From contig NZ_CP120836.1 in NCBI RefSeq assembly GCF_049200465.1, forward strand, positions 2,356,001 through 2,420,000: a stretch of DNA of 64,000 nucleotides. Direction: 5' to 3'. Below the pieces are notes generated by a model. That model was not told the origin of the DNA and ran no database searches. It saw nothing but the letters and a program-made list of their open reading frames with translations. The translations under genes and the position numbers were made by a program. Source of the DNA: Leptothermofonsia sp049200465 (GTDB lineage: Bacteria > Cyanobacteriota > Cyanobacteriia > Leptolyngbyales > Leptolyngbyaceae). Position 1 is the first letter of the stretch; the number at the start of each line of letters is the position of its first letter. This document shows positions 17,744-26,140 of the stretch, piece by piece.

Positions 17744-19390
17744 TTATTCACCATCAGATGTTTTTGATTTTGCTTTGGAAGATTTACGCTTGGCGGGTGC
17801 TTCCTCTTTGGAATCGGGTTCCTTTTTGAGAGTTGACTCTTCTTCTGACGCAGAAACATCTTCGGCTGTCTTACTGGTTTTCTTAGAAGTCTTTTTGGGT
17901 TTGGCTGGAGCTGCATCGACTGGAACTGCATCAACTGGAGCTGCGGTGGGCTCCTCAAGTTTCGCTGACTCTAACGTTTCGGCAGAAACGTCTACTGCCT
18001 CTTCTGGGGGTGCTGTAACTTCCAGGTCTGTGGCTTCGGATTCAGTTTCCTCGGCTTTGGCCAGGGTGCCTTCAGGGACCAGTTCAATAGTGGAGTGTTC
18101 GATCAGCCAGTTAACAATTTTTTCACGCAACAAATCTTCGGAAACGACTTCTTGCAAGCGATCGCGATCAATGTCTAGACTTTCCTCACCCAACTCCTCC
18201 AGAATTTCCTCAACCCTGCGAGTCACTGCTTCGGGCTCAACCTCAATCGCTTCCCGTTTGGCAACCTCACCTAAAGCCAGCGTGCGTTTGATGCGGTTAA
18301 TCGCTTCGGGGCGCGATCGCTCCTTTAGCATCGGAATCGTATCTTGATTAAAGAACTGGCGGATGTCTAGCCCCTGTTTCTGGAGTTGAACGGCTGTCTG
18401 ATTAATCATGAAATTTAGTTCCCGGTCAACCAGCGTCTCCGGAAGGTCAACCTCAAGGTGCTTGATCAGTTCGTTCAAAATTGCCTGCTCTTTGTTAGCA
18501 GCTGTCTTGTTGTCAGCTTCTTCCTGATAGCGCTTCTCTAGCGATTCCCGCAATTCTGCCAGGGTTTCGTACTCGCTCACTTCTTGAGCGAAGTCATCAT
18601 CCAGGTCAGGCAATTCCTTCTCTTTAAGTTCCTTCAGGGTAATAGTGAAAACTGCCCTCCGTCCTGTCAGATTGGGCTGGGCATAGTCCTCCGGAAATTC
18701 AACTGGAACTTCCTTCGTTTCGCCAACTGACATGCCCACAATGCCATTGACAAAACCGGGAATAAATTTCTCCTCATCCAGCTCTACCTGAAAGTCGTCT
18801 GCCTGACCGCCTGGAAATTCCTCTGGTTCGGCATCCGGCTCGTCACTGACCAGAACCCCCTTGAAATCCACGACAGTCACATCTTTCAATTGGGCCGGGC
18901 GACCTTCAACCGGAACGAGGGTGGCTGTTTGTTCCCGATACTGTTGTAGAACTCGATCCACCCGTTCGGGATCGGGTTTGATTTCCTCTGCCTGAACTGT
19001 AAGATCTCGATACTGGTTGAGCTTCACTTCTGGCTGTACATCCACCGATGCCGAAAAGGTAAGGGGAGATCCCGGCTCGTACTGGGTCACTAACTCTTCA
19101 AAGGAGGAGCGCAGTTGAAAATTTCCCAGGGCGTCAATCTTTTCCTGCTCAAGAGCTTGCTTAAAACTATCGTCAATCAATTCTTCCAGCGCAGCCGCTT
19201 TTAACTGTAGAGAGCCGAGCCGCTGTACCAGCACCTGCCGGGGCACTTTACCCTTCCGGAACCCAGGAATATTTGCCGAGCGAGTAAATTTCTGGATCAC
19301 CTGCTCATACGCCTGCTTGGTCATTTCGGGCGTGATCTCTATTTCTAAGCCAATCTGGCTGGCGGGAAGTTTTTCCTGGGTTACTTTCAT
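17744..19390 (-). CDS. tig: trigger factor (ribosome-associated chaperone and peptidyl-prolyl isomerase)
   Basis: Trigger factor binds the ribosome exit tunnel and folds nascent chains. Starting at ATG 19390 (MKVTQEKLPASQIGLEIEI) it is 548 residues. The ribosome-binding signature is GFRKGKVPRQV, the FKBP-like domain includes TVVDFKGVLV, and the helical C-terminal chaperone domain follows. The last ~100 residues are a Glu/Ala/Lys-rich disordered tail (PAKPKKTSKKTSK...PAKRKSSKAKS), longer than in most bacteria. The frame is open upstream to 19483, but that part is tandem-repeat DNA (19423-19478), so the inner ATG is preferred. Confidence 0.96.
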   Translation of the reverse strand: MKVTQEKLPASQIGLEIEITPEMTKQAYEQVIQKFTRSANIPGFRKGKVPRQVLVQRLGSLQLKAAALEELIDDSFKQALEQEKIDALGNFQLRSSFEELVTQYEPGSPLTFSASVDVQPEVKLNQYRDLTVQAEEIKPDPERVDRVLQQYREQTATLVPVEGRPAQLKDVTVVDFKGVLVSDEPDAEPEEFPGGQADDFQVELDEEKFIPGFVNGIVGMSVGETKEVPVEFPEDYAQPNLTGRRAVFTITLKELKEKELPDLDDDFAQEVSEYETLAELRESLEKRYQEEADNKTAANKEQAILNELIKHLEVDLPETLVDRELNFMINQTAVQLQKQGLDIRQFFNQDTIPMLKERSRPEAINRIKRTLALGEVAKREAIEVEPEAVTRRVEEILEELGEESLDIDRDRLQEVVSEDLLREKIVNWLIEHSTIELVPEGTLAKAEETESEATDLEVTAPPEEAVDVSAETLESAKLEEPTAAPVDAVPVDAAPAKPKKTSKKTSKTAEDVSASEEESTLKKEPDSKEEAPAKRKSSKAKSKTSDGE

Positions 19391-19422
19391 CGTGTAGTTA
19401 CTGTTCAGACAATTTCTTGTGT

Positions 19423-19478
19423 GAGGTTGGATTGGTTTGAGGTCGGATTGGTTTGAGGTCGGATTGGTTTGAGGTCGG
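19423..19478. repeat. 16-bp tandem repeat in the trigger factor leader
   Basis: Three full copies and half a fourth of GAGGTCGGATTGGTTT (one base varies in the first copy) lie 33-88 bp upstream of the tig start. They probably fall in its 5' untranslated region. Copy number may vary between strains. Confidence 0.85.
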
Positions 19479-19874
19479 AGCATCTGGAGTTCAAAATTCC
19501 CGCTAATTGGGCCACTCTATTAGTCATGTAACACAATGCGATCGCCTTTGGATCGCGCCACCGCAAACCGCAATAAGTTATGGTAACTGATTCTGATGAG
19601 GGGTAACTGAGTAGAGGAGGGGAATCTTAAAGATTTGAACGGGAAGAGACAAAGATGAAAGAGCAAAGAATCCAGTAGTCAGGGGCTGGGAGCTAGGGAA
19701 CAGGTATTGAGATAACTCGGACCTCAAAACTCCTCACCCCTCTCTAAGAACTAACAACGAACAACCAGCAACTACCAACTGACCTTCACCCCACCATCAC
19801 CCATCCATCCATTTCCCACTCCAAAAATCCGCTAAAATTGGGAGACTCACTTTAATTGTTAAGGATTAATCGAT
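19479..19874. other. divergent intergenic region between tig and asd with degenerate repeat
   Basis: No gene is visible here. The middle part (about 19660-19830) is the same class of mosaic short-repeat DNA seen inside the radical SAM gene (CAGGGGCTGGGAGCTAGGGAACAGGTATTGAG, then AACTCCTCACCCC, then CCATCCATCC). The region must hold the tig promoter on one strand and the asd promoter on the other. AAGGAT just before the asd start is its ribosome-binding site. Confidence 0.5.
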
Positions 19875-20915
19875 TTGGCTGAGTCCTATCGAGTCGCCAT
19901 TTTAGGGGCGACAGGTGCAGTTGGTACGGAATTGTTGACCTTGCTAGAGGAAAGAAGCTTTCCTCTGGCTAGCTTGAAACTACTGGCGTCGGCGCGATCA
20001 GTAGGACACACCCTCCCGTTTAAGGGAGAGGCACTGCCTGTGGAAGCAGTGGATAAAAAAACTTTTGACGAAGTGGATATTGTGCTGGCCTCTGCGGGTG
20101 GCTATACTTCAAAAGAATGGGTACCCCAAGCCGTCGCGGCTGGGGCAGTTGTGATTGATAATTCCAGCGCCTTCCGCATGGATCCCACTGTCCCTCTGGT
20201 AGTGCCGGAAGTAAATCCTCATGCGGCAGCTTCCCATCGAGGCATCATCGCTAACCCTAACTGCACTACGATCTTGATGGCAGTTGCCATCTACCCGTTG
20301 CATCAGGTGCAGCCCATCCGACGAATTGTGGCAGCAACCTACCAGTCTGCCAGTGGGGCCGGGGCAAAGGCAATGGAAGAGGTTAAAGTTCAGGCGCAAG
20401 CCATCTTAAATGGTCAGGAACCAATAACGAACATCTTCCCCTATCCATTGGCGTTCAACCTATTTCCTCATAACTCGAAGTTGAACGAGCAGGGGTACTG
20501 TGAAGAAGAAATGAAAATGGTGAATGAAAGCCGTAAAATTCTTGGTTCACCAGATTTGCGGGTCACTGCAACCTGTGTACGGGTTCCCGTACTACGGGCA
20601 CACTCAGAAGCGATTAATCTGGAGTTTGACCAACCGTTTAGCCCTGTTAAAGCCAGGGAAATTTTGAGACAAGCCCCAGGGGTTAAGGTTGTCGAAGACT
20701 GGCAGGCTAATTACTTCCCCATGCCCATTGATGCTAGCGGCCAGGATGATGTACTGGTGGGGCGCATCCGGCAGGACATTTCTCACCCATGCGGGCTTGA
20801 GCTGTGGCTGTCCGGTGATCAGATTCGCAAGGGTGCGGCCTTAAATGCGGTGCAGATTGCCGAACTATTGATAGAAAAGAATTGGGTAAAACCCGCTGTG
20901 GCAATGGCGAACTGA
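19875..20915 (+). CDS. asd: aspartate-semialdehyde dehydrogenase
   Basis: This enzyme reduces aspartyl phosphate to aspartate semialdehyde, the branch point for lysine, threonine and methionine and for peptidoglycan diaminopimelate. It is 346 residues. The NADP-binding motif is ILGATGAVGTELL, the active-site cysteine is in NPNCTTI, and SASGAGAKAMEE and RVPVLRAHSE are also typical. The start is TTG at 19875, preceded by AAGGATTAAT. It leads a plus-strand run with dapA and rnj, a conserved cyanobacterial order. Confidence 0.97.
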   Translation: MAESYRVAILGATGAVGTELLTLLEERSFPLASLKLLASARSVGHTLPFKGEALPVEAVDKKTFDEVDIVLASAGGYTSKEWVPQAVAAGAVVIDNSSAFRMDPTVPLVVPEVNPHAAASHRGIIANPNCTTILMAVAIYPLHQVQPIRRIVAATYQSASGAGAKAMEEVKVQAQAILNGQEPITNIFPYPLAFNLFPHNSKLNEQGYCEEEMKMVNESRKILGSPDLRVTATCVRVPVLRAHSEAINLEFDQPFSPVKAREILRQAPGVKVVEDWQANYFPMPIDASGQDDVLVGRIRQDISHPCGLELWLSGDQIRKGAALNAVQIAELLIEKNWVKPAVAMAN

Positions 20916-21054
20916 ATCATTATTGCGAAGTCAACGGTCAAAGGCTATTGACAAACAGCGAAGAACAAATGACAAATGACTAGTGACCCATAATGGACTC
21001 CATGACCATAACCAGAAAATCACGAACTGCTAGCAATCCATCAGCGATAGACGT

Positions 21055-21939
21055 GTGGTAGATTTCGGAAGAGTTATAACTGCTATGATCACGCCATTCG
21101 ATTCGGATGGCAGTGTGAATTATGACACGGCAGAAAAGTTGGCAGCTCACCTAGCTGATAACGGCTCCGATGGGCTGGTTGTTTGTGGCACAACTGGTGA
21201 ATCACCAGCTCTAACCTGGGATGAAGAATACGAGCTATTCCGTGTTGTGCAGGGGGCTGTGGCGGGGAAAGCTAAGGTTATTGCCGGAACAGGTTCTAAC
21301 TCAACGCGAGAGGCGATCGCAGCAACCCAAAAAGCCGCTAAACTAGGATTAGATGGCTCTCTACAGGTCGTTCCGTACTACAATAAGCCGCCGCAGGAAG
21401 GGCTTTACCAACACTTTAAGGCGATTGCCGAGTCTGCTCCCGACCTGCCGATTATGCTGTATAACATACCAGGGCGTACTGGACAAAACCTGCAAGTTGA
21501 AACCATTAGTCGTCTCGCTGAAATTTCGAATATTGTATCTATCAAGGAAGCAAGTGGCGACCTTGACCACGCTAGCGAGATCCGCCGTGTAACTCCTACC
21601 GAGTTTTCTATTTACTCTGGGGATGACTCTCTGACTATGCCCTTACTGGCAGTAGGTGCAACGGGAGTTGTAAGTGTTGCTAGCCACCTGGTTGGGCCCC
21701 AGCTCCAGCAAATGATTCAGGCTTTTGCAGCAGGGCAGGTTCAAACCGCGATTCAAATGCATCTCCAACTGTTCCCCTTATTCAAGGCATTGTTTTTGAC
21801 GACGAATCCAATCCCAGTGAAGTCGGCACTAAAACTTCAAGGTTGGCAAGTTGGCAATCCCCGTCTTCCCCTGGTTGACATTCCCACTGATTTGGGCACA
21901 AAGTTAAAGTCTGTCATGGTGGATCTGTCACTGCTTTAA
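21055..21939 (+). CDS. dapA: 4-hydroxy-tetrahydrodipicolinate synthase
   Basis: DapA condenses aspartate semialdehyde with pyruvate, the first committed step to lysine and diaminopimelate, using the product of the gene upstream. It is 294 residues from GTG 21055. Signature segments are GTTGESPALTWDE, the tyrosine of MLYNIPGRTGQ, and the Schiff-base lysine of VSIKEASGDL. It follows asd after 139 bp. Both serve the same pathway, so shared expression is likely. Confidence 0.97.
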   Translation: MVDFGRVITAMITPFDSDGSVNYDTAEKLAAHLADNGSDGLVVCGTTGESPALTWDEEYELFRVVQGAVAGKAKVIAGTGSNSTREAIAATQKAAKLGLDGSLQVVPYYNKPPQEGLYQHFKAIAESAPDLPIMLYNIPGRTGQNLQVETISRLAEISNIVSIKEASGDLDHASEIRRVTPTEFSIYSGDDSLTMPLLAVGATGVVSVASHLVGPQLQQMIQAFAAGQVQTAIQMHLQLFPLFKALFLTTNPIPVKSALKLQGWQVGNPRLPLVDIPTDLGTKLKSVMVDLSLL

Positions 21940-22066
21940 AGCCACCTATTTTCAAGCTTTCTGACAACTGAATAAGTTTCTAAGTTTTACCAACGCCCAT
22001 CCCAATCATTGGGATTGAAGGTTTCTAAGTGCATTCACTCTTCTGTTCGTTCGATTAAGGATACCA

Positions 22067-23830
22067 ATGACCCAAACCAATTCCTCTTCTGTGCTCAAAA
22101 TCATTCCCCTGTGGGGACTCCACGAAATTGGTAAAAATACCTGCGTTTTTGAGATTAATGACGAAATTGTGCTGCTGGATGCAGGCTTGGCGTTTCCCAC
22201 CGATGGGATGCACGGGGTGAATATCGTCTTGCCTGACACGACCTATCTGCGGGAGAATCGCCACAAAATCAAAGGCATGATTGTAACCCACGGTCACGAA
22301 GACCATATTGGTGGCATTCCTTTTCACCTGAAACAGTTTGAAATTCCGGTGATCTACGGTCCGCGCCTGGCGATAGCACTGCTGTCGGACAAGTTGGAAG
22401 AAGCGGGTGTCTCAAAGCGGACAGAACTGCGAACTGTTGGCCCCCGTGAAATTGTACGGATTGGTAACTCCTTTTTTGTCGAGTTCATTCGCAATACTCA
22501 CTCGATCGCCGATAGTTTTACAGTTGCTATTCGCACTCCAGTTGGAGTAGTAGTTCATACGGGGGACTTCAAGATTGATCATACGCCTGTGGATGGGGAG
22601 TTTTTTGACTTTCAAAGACTGGCGGAGTACGGCGAGAAAGGAGTTCACTGCCTGATTAGCGACTCCACTAACTCAGAAGTGCCTGGATTTACACCCTCGG
22701 AGCGATCGGTGTATCCCAACCTTGACCGGGTCTTTGGTCAGGCACAGGGTCGGCTTCTGGTAACCACCTTTGCCTCTTCGGTACACCGAATCAACATGAT
22801 TCTAGACCTGGCGAAGAAGCATGGGCGAGTGGTTACAGTTGTCGGGCGTTCCATGCTGAACGTGATTGCCCACGCCCGCAATCTGGGCTACATCAAGTGT
22901 GAAGATGATCTGCTCCAACCGTTGCACGTGGTTCAGAAAGTTCCTGATGAGAATGTGTTAATTTTGACAACTGGCTCCCAGGGCGAACCAATGTCGGCGA
23001 TGACCCGAATTGCCAATGGTTCCCATCCTAAAATTAAGATTCAGCCGGGTGATACTGTTGTTCTGTCGGCGAACCCCATTCCTGGAAACACGATCGCCGT
23101 CGTCAACATGATTGACAAACTAATGATGAAGGGCGCAAAGGTCATCTATGGCCGGGAGCAGGGTATCCACGTCTCTGGCCACGGTTGCCAGGAGGATCAG
23201 AAACTGATGATCGGGCTCACCCGTCCCAAATTTTTCTTGCCGGTTCATGGGGAACACCGGATGCTGGTAAGGCACGCCCAAACAGCCCAAAGTATGGGTA
23301 TTCCAGCAGAAAATATGGTAATTATTGACAATGGTGACGTTGTGGAGCTAAGCGAAAATTCTATCCGAATCGCAGGTAAAGTGCCAGCGGGGCTGGAATT
23401 AGTGGATGCTTCTCGCTCTGGTGTAGTCAACGACAACGTACTGAAAGAACGGCAGAGACTGGCAGAAGATGGCATCGTTACTGTGGCCGCTACGCTCGAT
23501 TGGGAAGGTCAGTTGATTGCACCACCTGAAGTCCATTTGCGCGGAGTTGTGACCTCCATTTCCTGCACCGAACTGAAGACCCGTGTGCAGGACATGATTG
23601 AGTTTGTCGTTCGCGATCGCTGGGCCGAATTTGCCCGTCCGCTGTGTGAGGGCGGCAAGATTGAAATTGATCGCGTTGGACTTCAAGCTCAAATTGAGCG
23701 GGAGTTAGTCAGAATGCTACGGCGCGAACTGCAAAGCAATTCGTTACTGGTGTTCTTGATGCAAATGTCGGAAGAGCCATTGGTTAAAGCTTCTAGCCGG
23801 GGACGCCGGGTAGAGGCGATCGCCTCCTAA
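22067..23830 (+). CDS. rnj: ribonuclease J
   Basis: RNase J is a metallo-beta-lactamase/beta-CASP ribonuclease with endonuclease and 5'-3' exonuclease activity in mRNA turnover. It is 587 residues. The zinc ligands are in THGHEDHIGG (residues 74-83), later VHTGDFKID, and the beta-CASP motifs SDSTNSE and HVSGHG, with PVHGEHRML near the C-terminal part. With rne in the same window, both major cyanobacterial mRNA-decay nucleases are present. It is the third gene of the asd-dapA-rnj run. Confidence 0.96.
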   Translation: MTQTNSSSVLKIIPLWGLHEIGKNTCVFEINDEIVLLDAGLAFPTDGMHGVNIVLPDTTYLRENRHKIKGMIVTHGHEDHIGGIPFHLKQFEIPVIYGPRLAIALLSDKLEEAGVSKRTELRTVGPREIVRIGNSFFVEFIRNTHSIADSFTVAIRTPVGVVVHTGDFKIDHTPVDGEFFDFQRLAEYGEKGVHCLISDSTNSEVPGFTPSERSVYPNLDRVFGQAQGRLLVTTFASSVHRINMILDLAKKHGRVVTVVGRSMLNVIAHARNLGYIKCEDDLLQPLHVVQKVPDENVLILTTGSQGEPMSAMTRIANGSHPKIKIQPGDTVVLSANPIPGNTIAVVNMIDKLMMKGAKVIYGREQGIHVSGHGCQEDQKLMIGLTRPKFFLPVHGEHRMLVRHAQTAQSMGIPAENMVIIDNGDVVELSENSIRIAGKVPAGLELVDASRSGVVNDNVLKERQRLAEDGIVTVAATLDWEGQLIAPPEVHLRGVVTSISCTELKTRVQDMIEFVVRDRWAEFARPLCEGGKIEIDRVGLQAQIERELVRMLRRELQSNSLLVFLMQMSEEPLVKASSRGRRVEAIAS

Positions 23831-23837
23831 ACCCCAT

Positions 23838-23925
23838 CAAGAAATCGGGTTTCTTTTGCTGAAATATCTGAAATATCAGGGATTGACTCAGTCCGTGCTG
23901 GGAAACCCGGTTTCTATAGAATTTA
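23838..23925. repeat. pair of small REP-like hairpins after rnj
   Basis: AAGAAATCGGGTTTCTT (about 23839-23855) is an AT-stem hairpin. GGGAAACCCGGTTTCTAT (about 23900-23917) is a related inverted motif. Either could act as a weak transcription end between the convergent rnj and surE genes. The AGAAACCGGGTTTCT motif is a common dispersed hairpin in cyanobacteria. Confidence 0.4.
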
Positions 23926-23999
23926 AGGTATCTTTCAGCTGTGATTCAGGAACTTAGCGGAAATAGGGAGATTACAGAACCCCTTCTTAAACCTTCTGT

Positions 24000-24686
24000 T
24001 CAAATACAAATCTGGGTTACGGCAATTCGACCAGAAAAGCAGACTTCCACATCTCCACCCGGATCGCGGCGGCGTTTCTGATATTCGCCAGCGTAGTGAA
24101 AGTAGTCCCCTTCAACTCGATAATCGGCGGGTAGGGGTTGGGTGCAGGGTTTGCAGAAAACAATTTCGGGCAGGGGTGAGTCAGGTTCCAGGTGGGGCAG
24201 GTTAACGTTCCAGAAGGTTCCTGGCTCAAGCGGGCGAGATACTAGCTTCTCCAAAACGTTCATCGTCAGGTAAGCCGCCAAGTTCCAGTCAATTTCCTGT
24301 CCCCTGCGCTTGTAATGGGAGATAGCGATCGCTGGAATCCGATGCAAAGCTGCCTCCCTGACGGCAGCTACCGTCCCGGAAATGTAGACATCTGACCCCA
24401 AATTTCCCCCCGCATTAATACCAGAAAGCACCCAGTTTACTTCCGGGCAAAGATGACTGAGGGCAATTCGCACACAATCCACGGGGGTACCGGCAATGGC
24501 ATATTCCACCTCAGAGCGTTTCTGCACGTAGATTGGGACAGTCGTTGTTACCTGATGTCCACAGCCCGACTGGTGCTCCAAAGGAGCCGCAATCAATGGT
24601 TTGGCATCAAATTGCCTGACCGCTTCCAATAACGCTCGAATGCCCGGAGCTTCAATGCCATCGTCATTGGTAAGGAGTAAAGTCAT
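24000..24686 (-). CDS. surE: 5'/3'-nucleotidase SurE
   Basis: SurE is a metal-dependent survival phosphatase acting on nucleoside monophosphates. It is 228 residues. The metal site is in LLTNDDGIEAPGI (N7, D8, D9), with later family segments GTPVDCVRIAL, SGINAGGNLGSDVYISGTVAA and NVNLPHL. It lies 16 bp downstream of pfkA on the same strand and is probably co-transcribed. Confidence 0.95.
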   Translation of the reverse strand: MTLLLTNDDGIEAPGIRALLEAVRQFDAKPLIAAPLEHQSGCGHQVTTTVPIYVQKRSEVEYAIAGTPVDCVRIALSHLCPEVNWVLSGINAGGNLGSDVYISGTVAAVREAALHRIPAIAISHYKRRGQEIDWNLAAYLTMNVLEKLVSRPLEPGTFWNVNLPHLEPDSPLPEIVFCKPCTQPLPADYRVEGDYFHYAGEYQKRRRDPGGDVEVCFSGRIAVTQICI

Positions 24687-24702
24687 AAGATAGCTTACTC
24701 CT

Positions 24703-25785
24703 TCAGTCTCCCAAATAAATTCCCAGGCCGCGGGCAGTTTTGACTAAGACACCGTTGGGGTTGACGGCAGCATACCCGGCGATCGCCTCGCTGATGGGAA
24801 CACTAACCACCCGACGATTTTGCCAGGTAACCACATGGTCAAACTTGCCTTCTGCGATCAAGTCAACGGCGGCAACGCCAAAGGTAGAACCAAGCAGGCG
24901 ATCGAGGTAGGATGGTGTGCCGCCCCGCTGGGTATGCCCTAAAACCGTCACCCGGGTTTCTGCCCCAATCCGTCCACAAATTTGTTCGGCAAGGTACTGA
25001 CCAATGCCTCCCAGGCGGCACTGTTCCAACCCCTTAGAGCTGGAAACGGTTGCGCCAGCCTCAGTCCGCACAGCTTCTGCTACGACAACCAGACAATAAT
25101 TTTTGCCCTGCTCCTGGTGTTGCTTAATCGTGCGGCAGATTCCTTCAATGGAGTAGGGAATTTCTGGAATCAGGATGACATCTGCACCCCCAGCAATTCC
25201 AGCCGTAATAGCGATATGCCCGGCATCCCGCCCCATCACTTCCAGAATCATCACCCGGCTATGGCTGGCAGCCGTAAAATGCAAACGGTCCAGGGCTTCT
25301 GTTGCAATTCCCACCGCAGTATCAAAACCAATTGACATTTCGGTTACGCCCACATCGTTATCAATCGTTTTGGGAATGCCAACCAGTTTCAAACCACCTT
25401 GACCTGCCAAACGCTGGAGAATGGCCAAACTACCATCTCCTCCAATCCCAATCAGGGCATCCAGTCCAAGCGAGTGGTAGCCTTCGATGATTTCCTGAGA
25501 GCGATCGCGCAAGCTGCCATCGGGCATGGGAAACGCAAACGGATCCCCCTTATTTGTCGTTCCTAAAAATGTGCCCCCTGCTGTCAGATAGGTGTTCACC
25601 TTATCAGGCGTCAGGTTGATGGCTTGAGGAGGGCGCATCATCAACCCATGCGTAGCCTGACAAATACCCAAAACCTCCCAATCATAGGTATTCACAGCCC
25701 GGTGAACCACTGCCCGAATAGCCGCGTTCAAACCAGCACAATCCCCACCGCTAGTTAGAATACCAATTCGCTTAATTTCGTCCAT
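24703..25785 (-). CDS. pfkA: ATP-dependent 6-phosphofructokinase
   Basis: This enzyme phosphorylates fructose 6-phosphate to the 1,6-bisphosphate in glycolysis. It is 360 residues. The N-terminal nucleotide motif is SGGDCAGLNAAIRAV, the second loop is GIGGDGSLAI, and the catalytic segment is PKTIDNDV. The substrate segment is MGRDAGHIA. By the usual numbering it has Gly at the 104 position (ATP-type) but Lys at 124 (PKTIDND, where E. coli has PGTIDND), a combination known from a separate ATP-using clade. The ATP assignment is therefore likely but not proven. surE follows closely. Confidence 0.94.
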   Translation of the reverse strand: MDEIKRIGILTSGGDCAGLNAAIRAVVHRAVNTYDWEVLGICQATHGLMMRPPQAINLTPDKVNTYLTAGGTFLGTTNKGDPFAFPMPDGSLRDRSQEIIEGYHSLGLDALIGIGGDGSLAILQRLAGQGGLKLVGIPKTIDNDVGVTEMSIGFDTAVGIATEALDRLHFTAASHSRVMILEVMGRDAGHIAITAGIAGGADVILIPEIPYSIEGICRTIKQHQEQGKNYCLVVVAEAVRTEAGATVSSSKGLEQCRLGGIGQYLAEQICGRIGAETRVTVLGHTQRGGTPSYLDRLLGSTFGVAAVDLIAEGKFDHVVTWQNRRVVSVPISEAIAGYAAVNPNGVLVKTARGLGIYLGD

Positions 25786-26140
25786 AGCCTTGCCTGCCCA
25801 ATGATTAGTGTTCCGTCACCCTTGACGCTCGTATTTCCCATCTGTAGTTTTCGTTTGAGAGACATTTCATGGAACATCTCTGTCGAGCTCTATCCACAGA
25901 TCTGAAACTATAGCGATCGCCACCAGACTTAGAATGGGGTGCAGGGGTTCCACCCCTAGCTGGGGGCTGCGCCCCCCCTTAAAACCAATGTCCTAAGCAA
26001 CCCGGCGACAGCTATATCAACTACCCTCGCCGCTGCCCGTTCCTCTGTAAGCTAGAGTGATTGGATAGCTGTTTTGACTTTATCTGCTCTGGTAACCAGA
26101 ACAGCTTAAGCAGGGTTGAAGGATATCGATGTAGATTTAC
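25786..26140. other. divergent intergenic region between pfkA and era
   Basis: This 355-bp region contains one copy of the ~112-bp palindromic repeat (listed separately). The remaining ~120 bp on each side must carry the pfkA and era promoters. No gene is seen. Confidence 0.5.
25909..26016. repeat. ~112-bp palindromic dispersed repeat, copy B
   Basis: It starts TATAGCGATCGCCACC and ends CCCGGCGACAGCTATA. The internal hairpins GGGGTTCCACCCC and GGGGGCTGCGCCCCCC and the CCAATGTCCTAAGC segment match the other copies. This copy is the most diverged at its left end. Confidence 0.8.
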
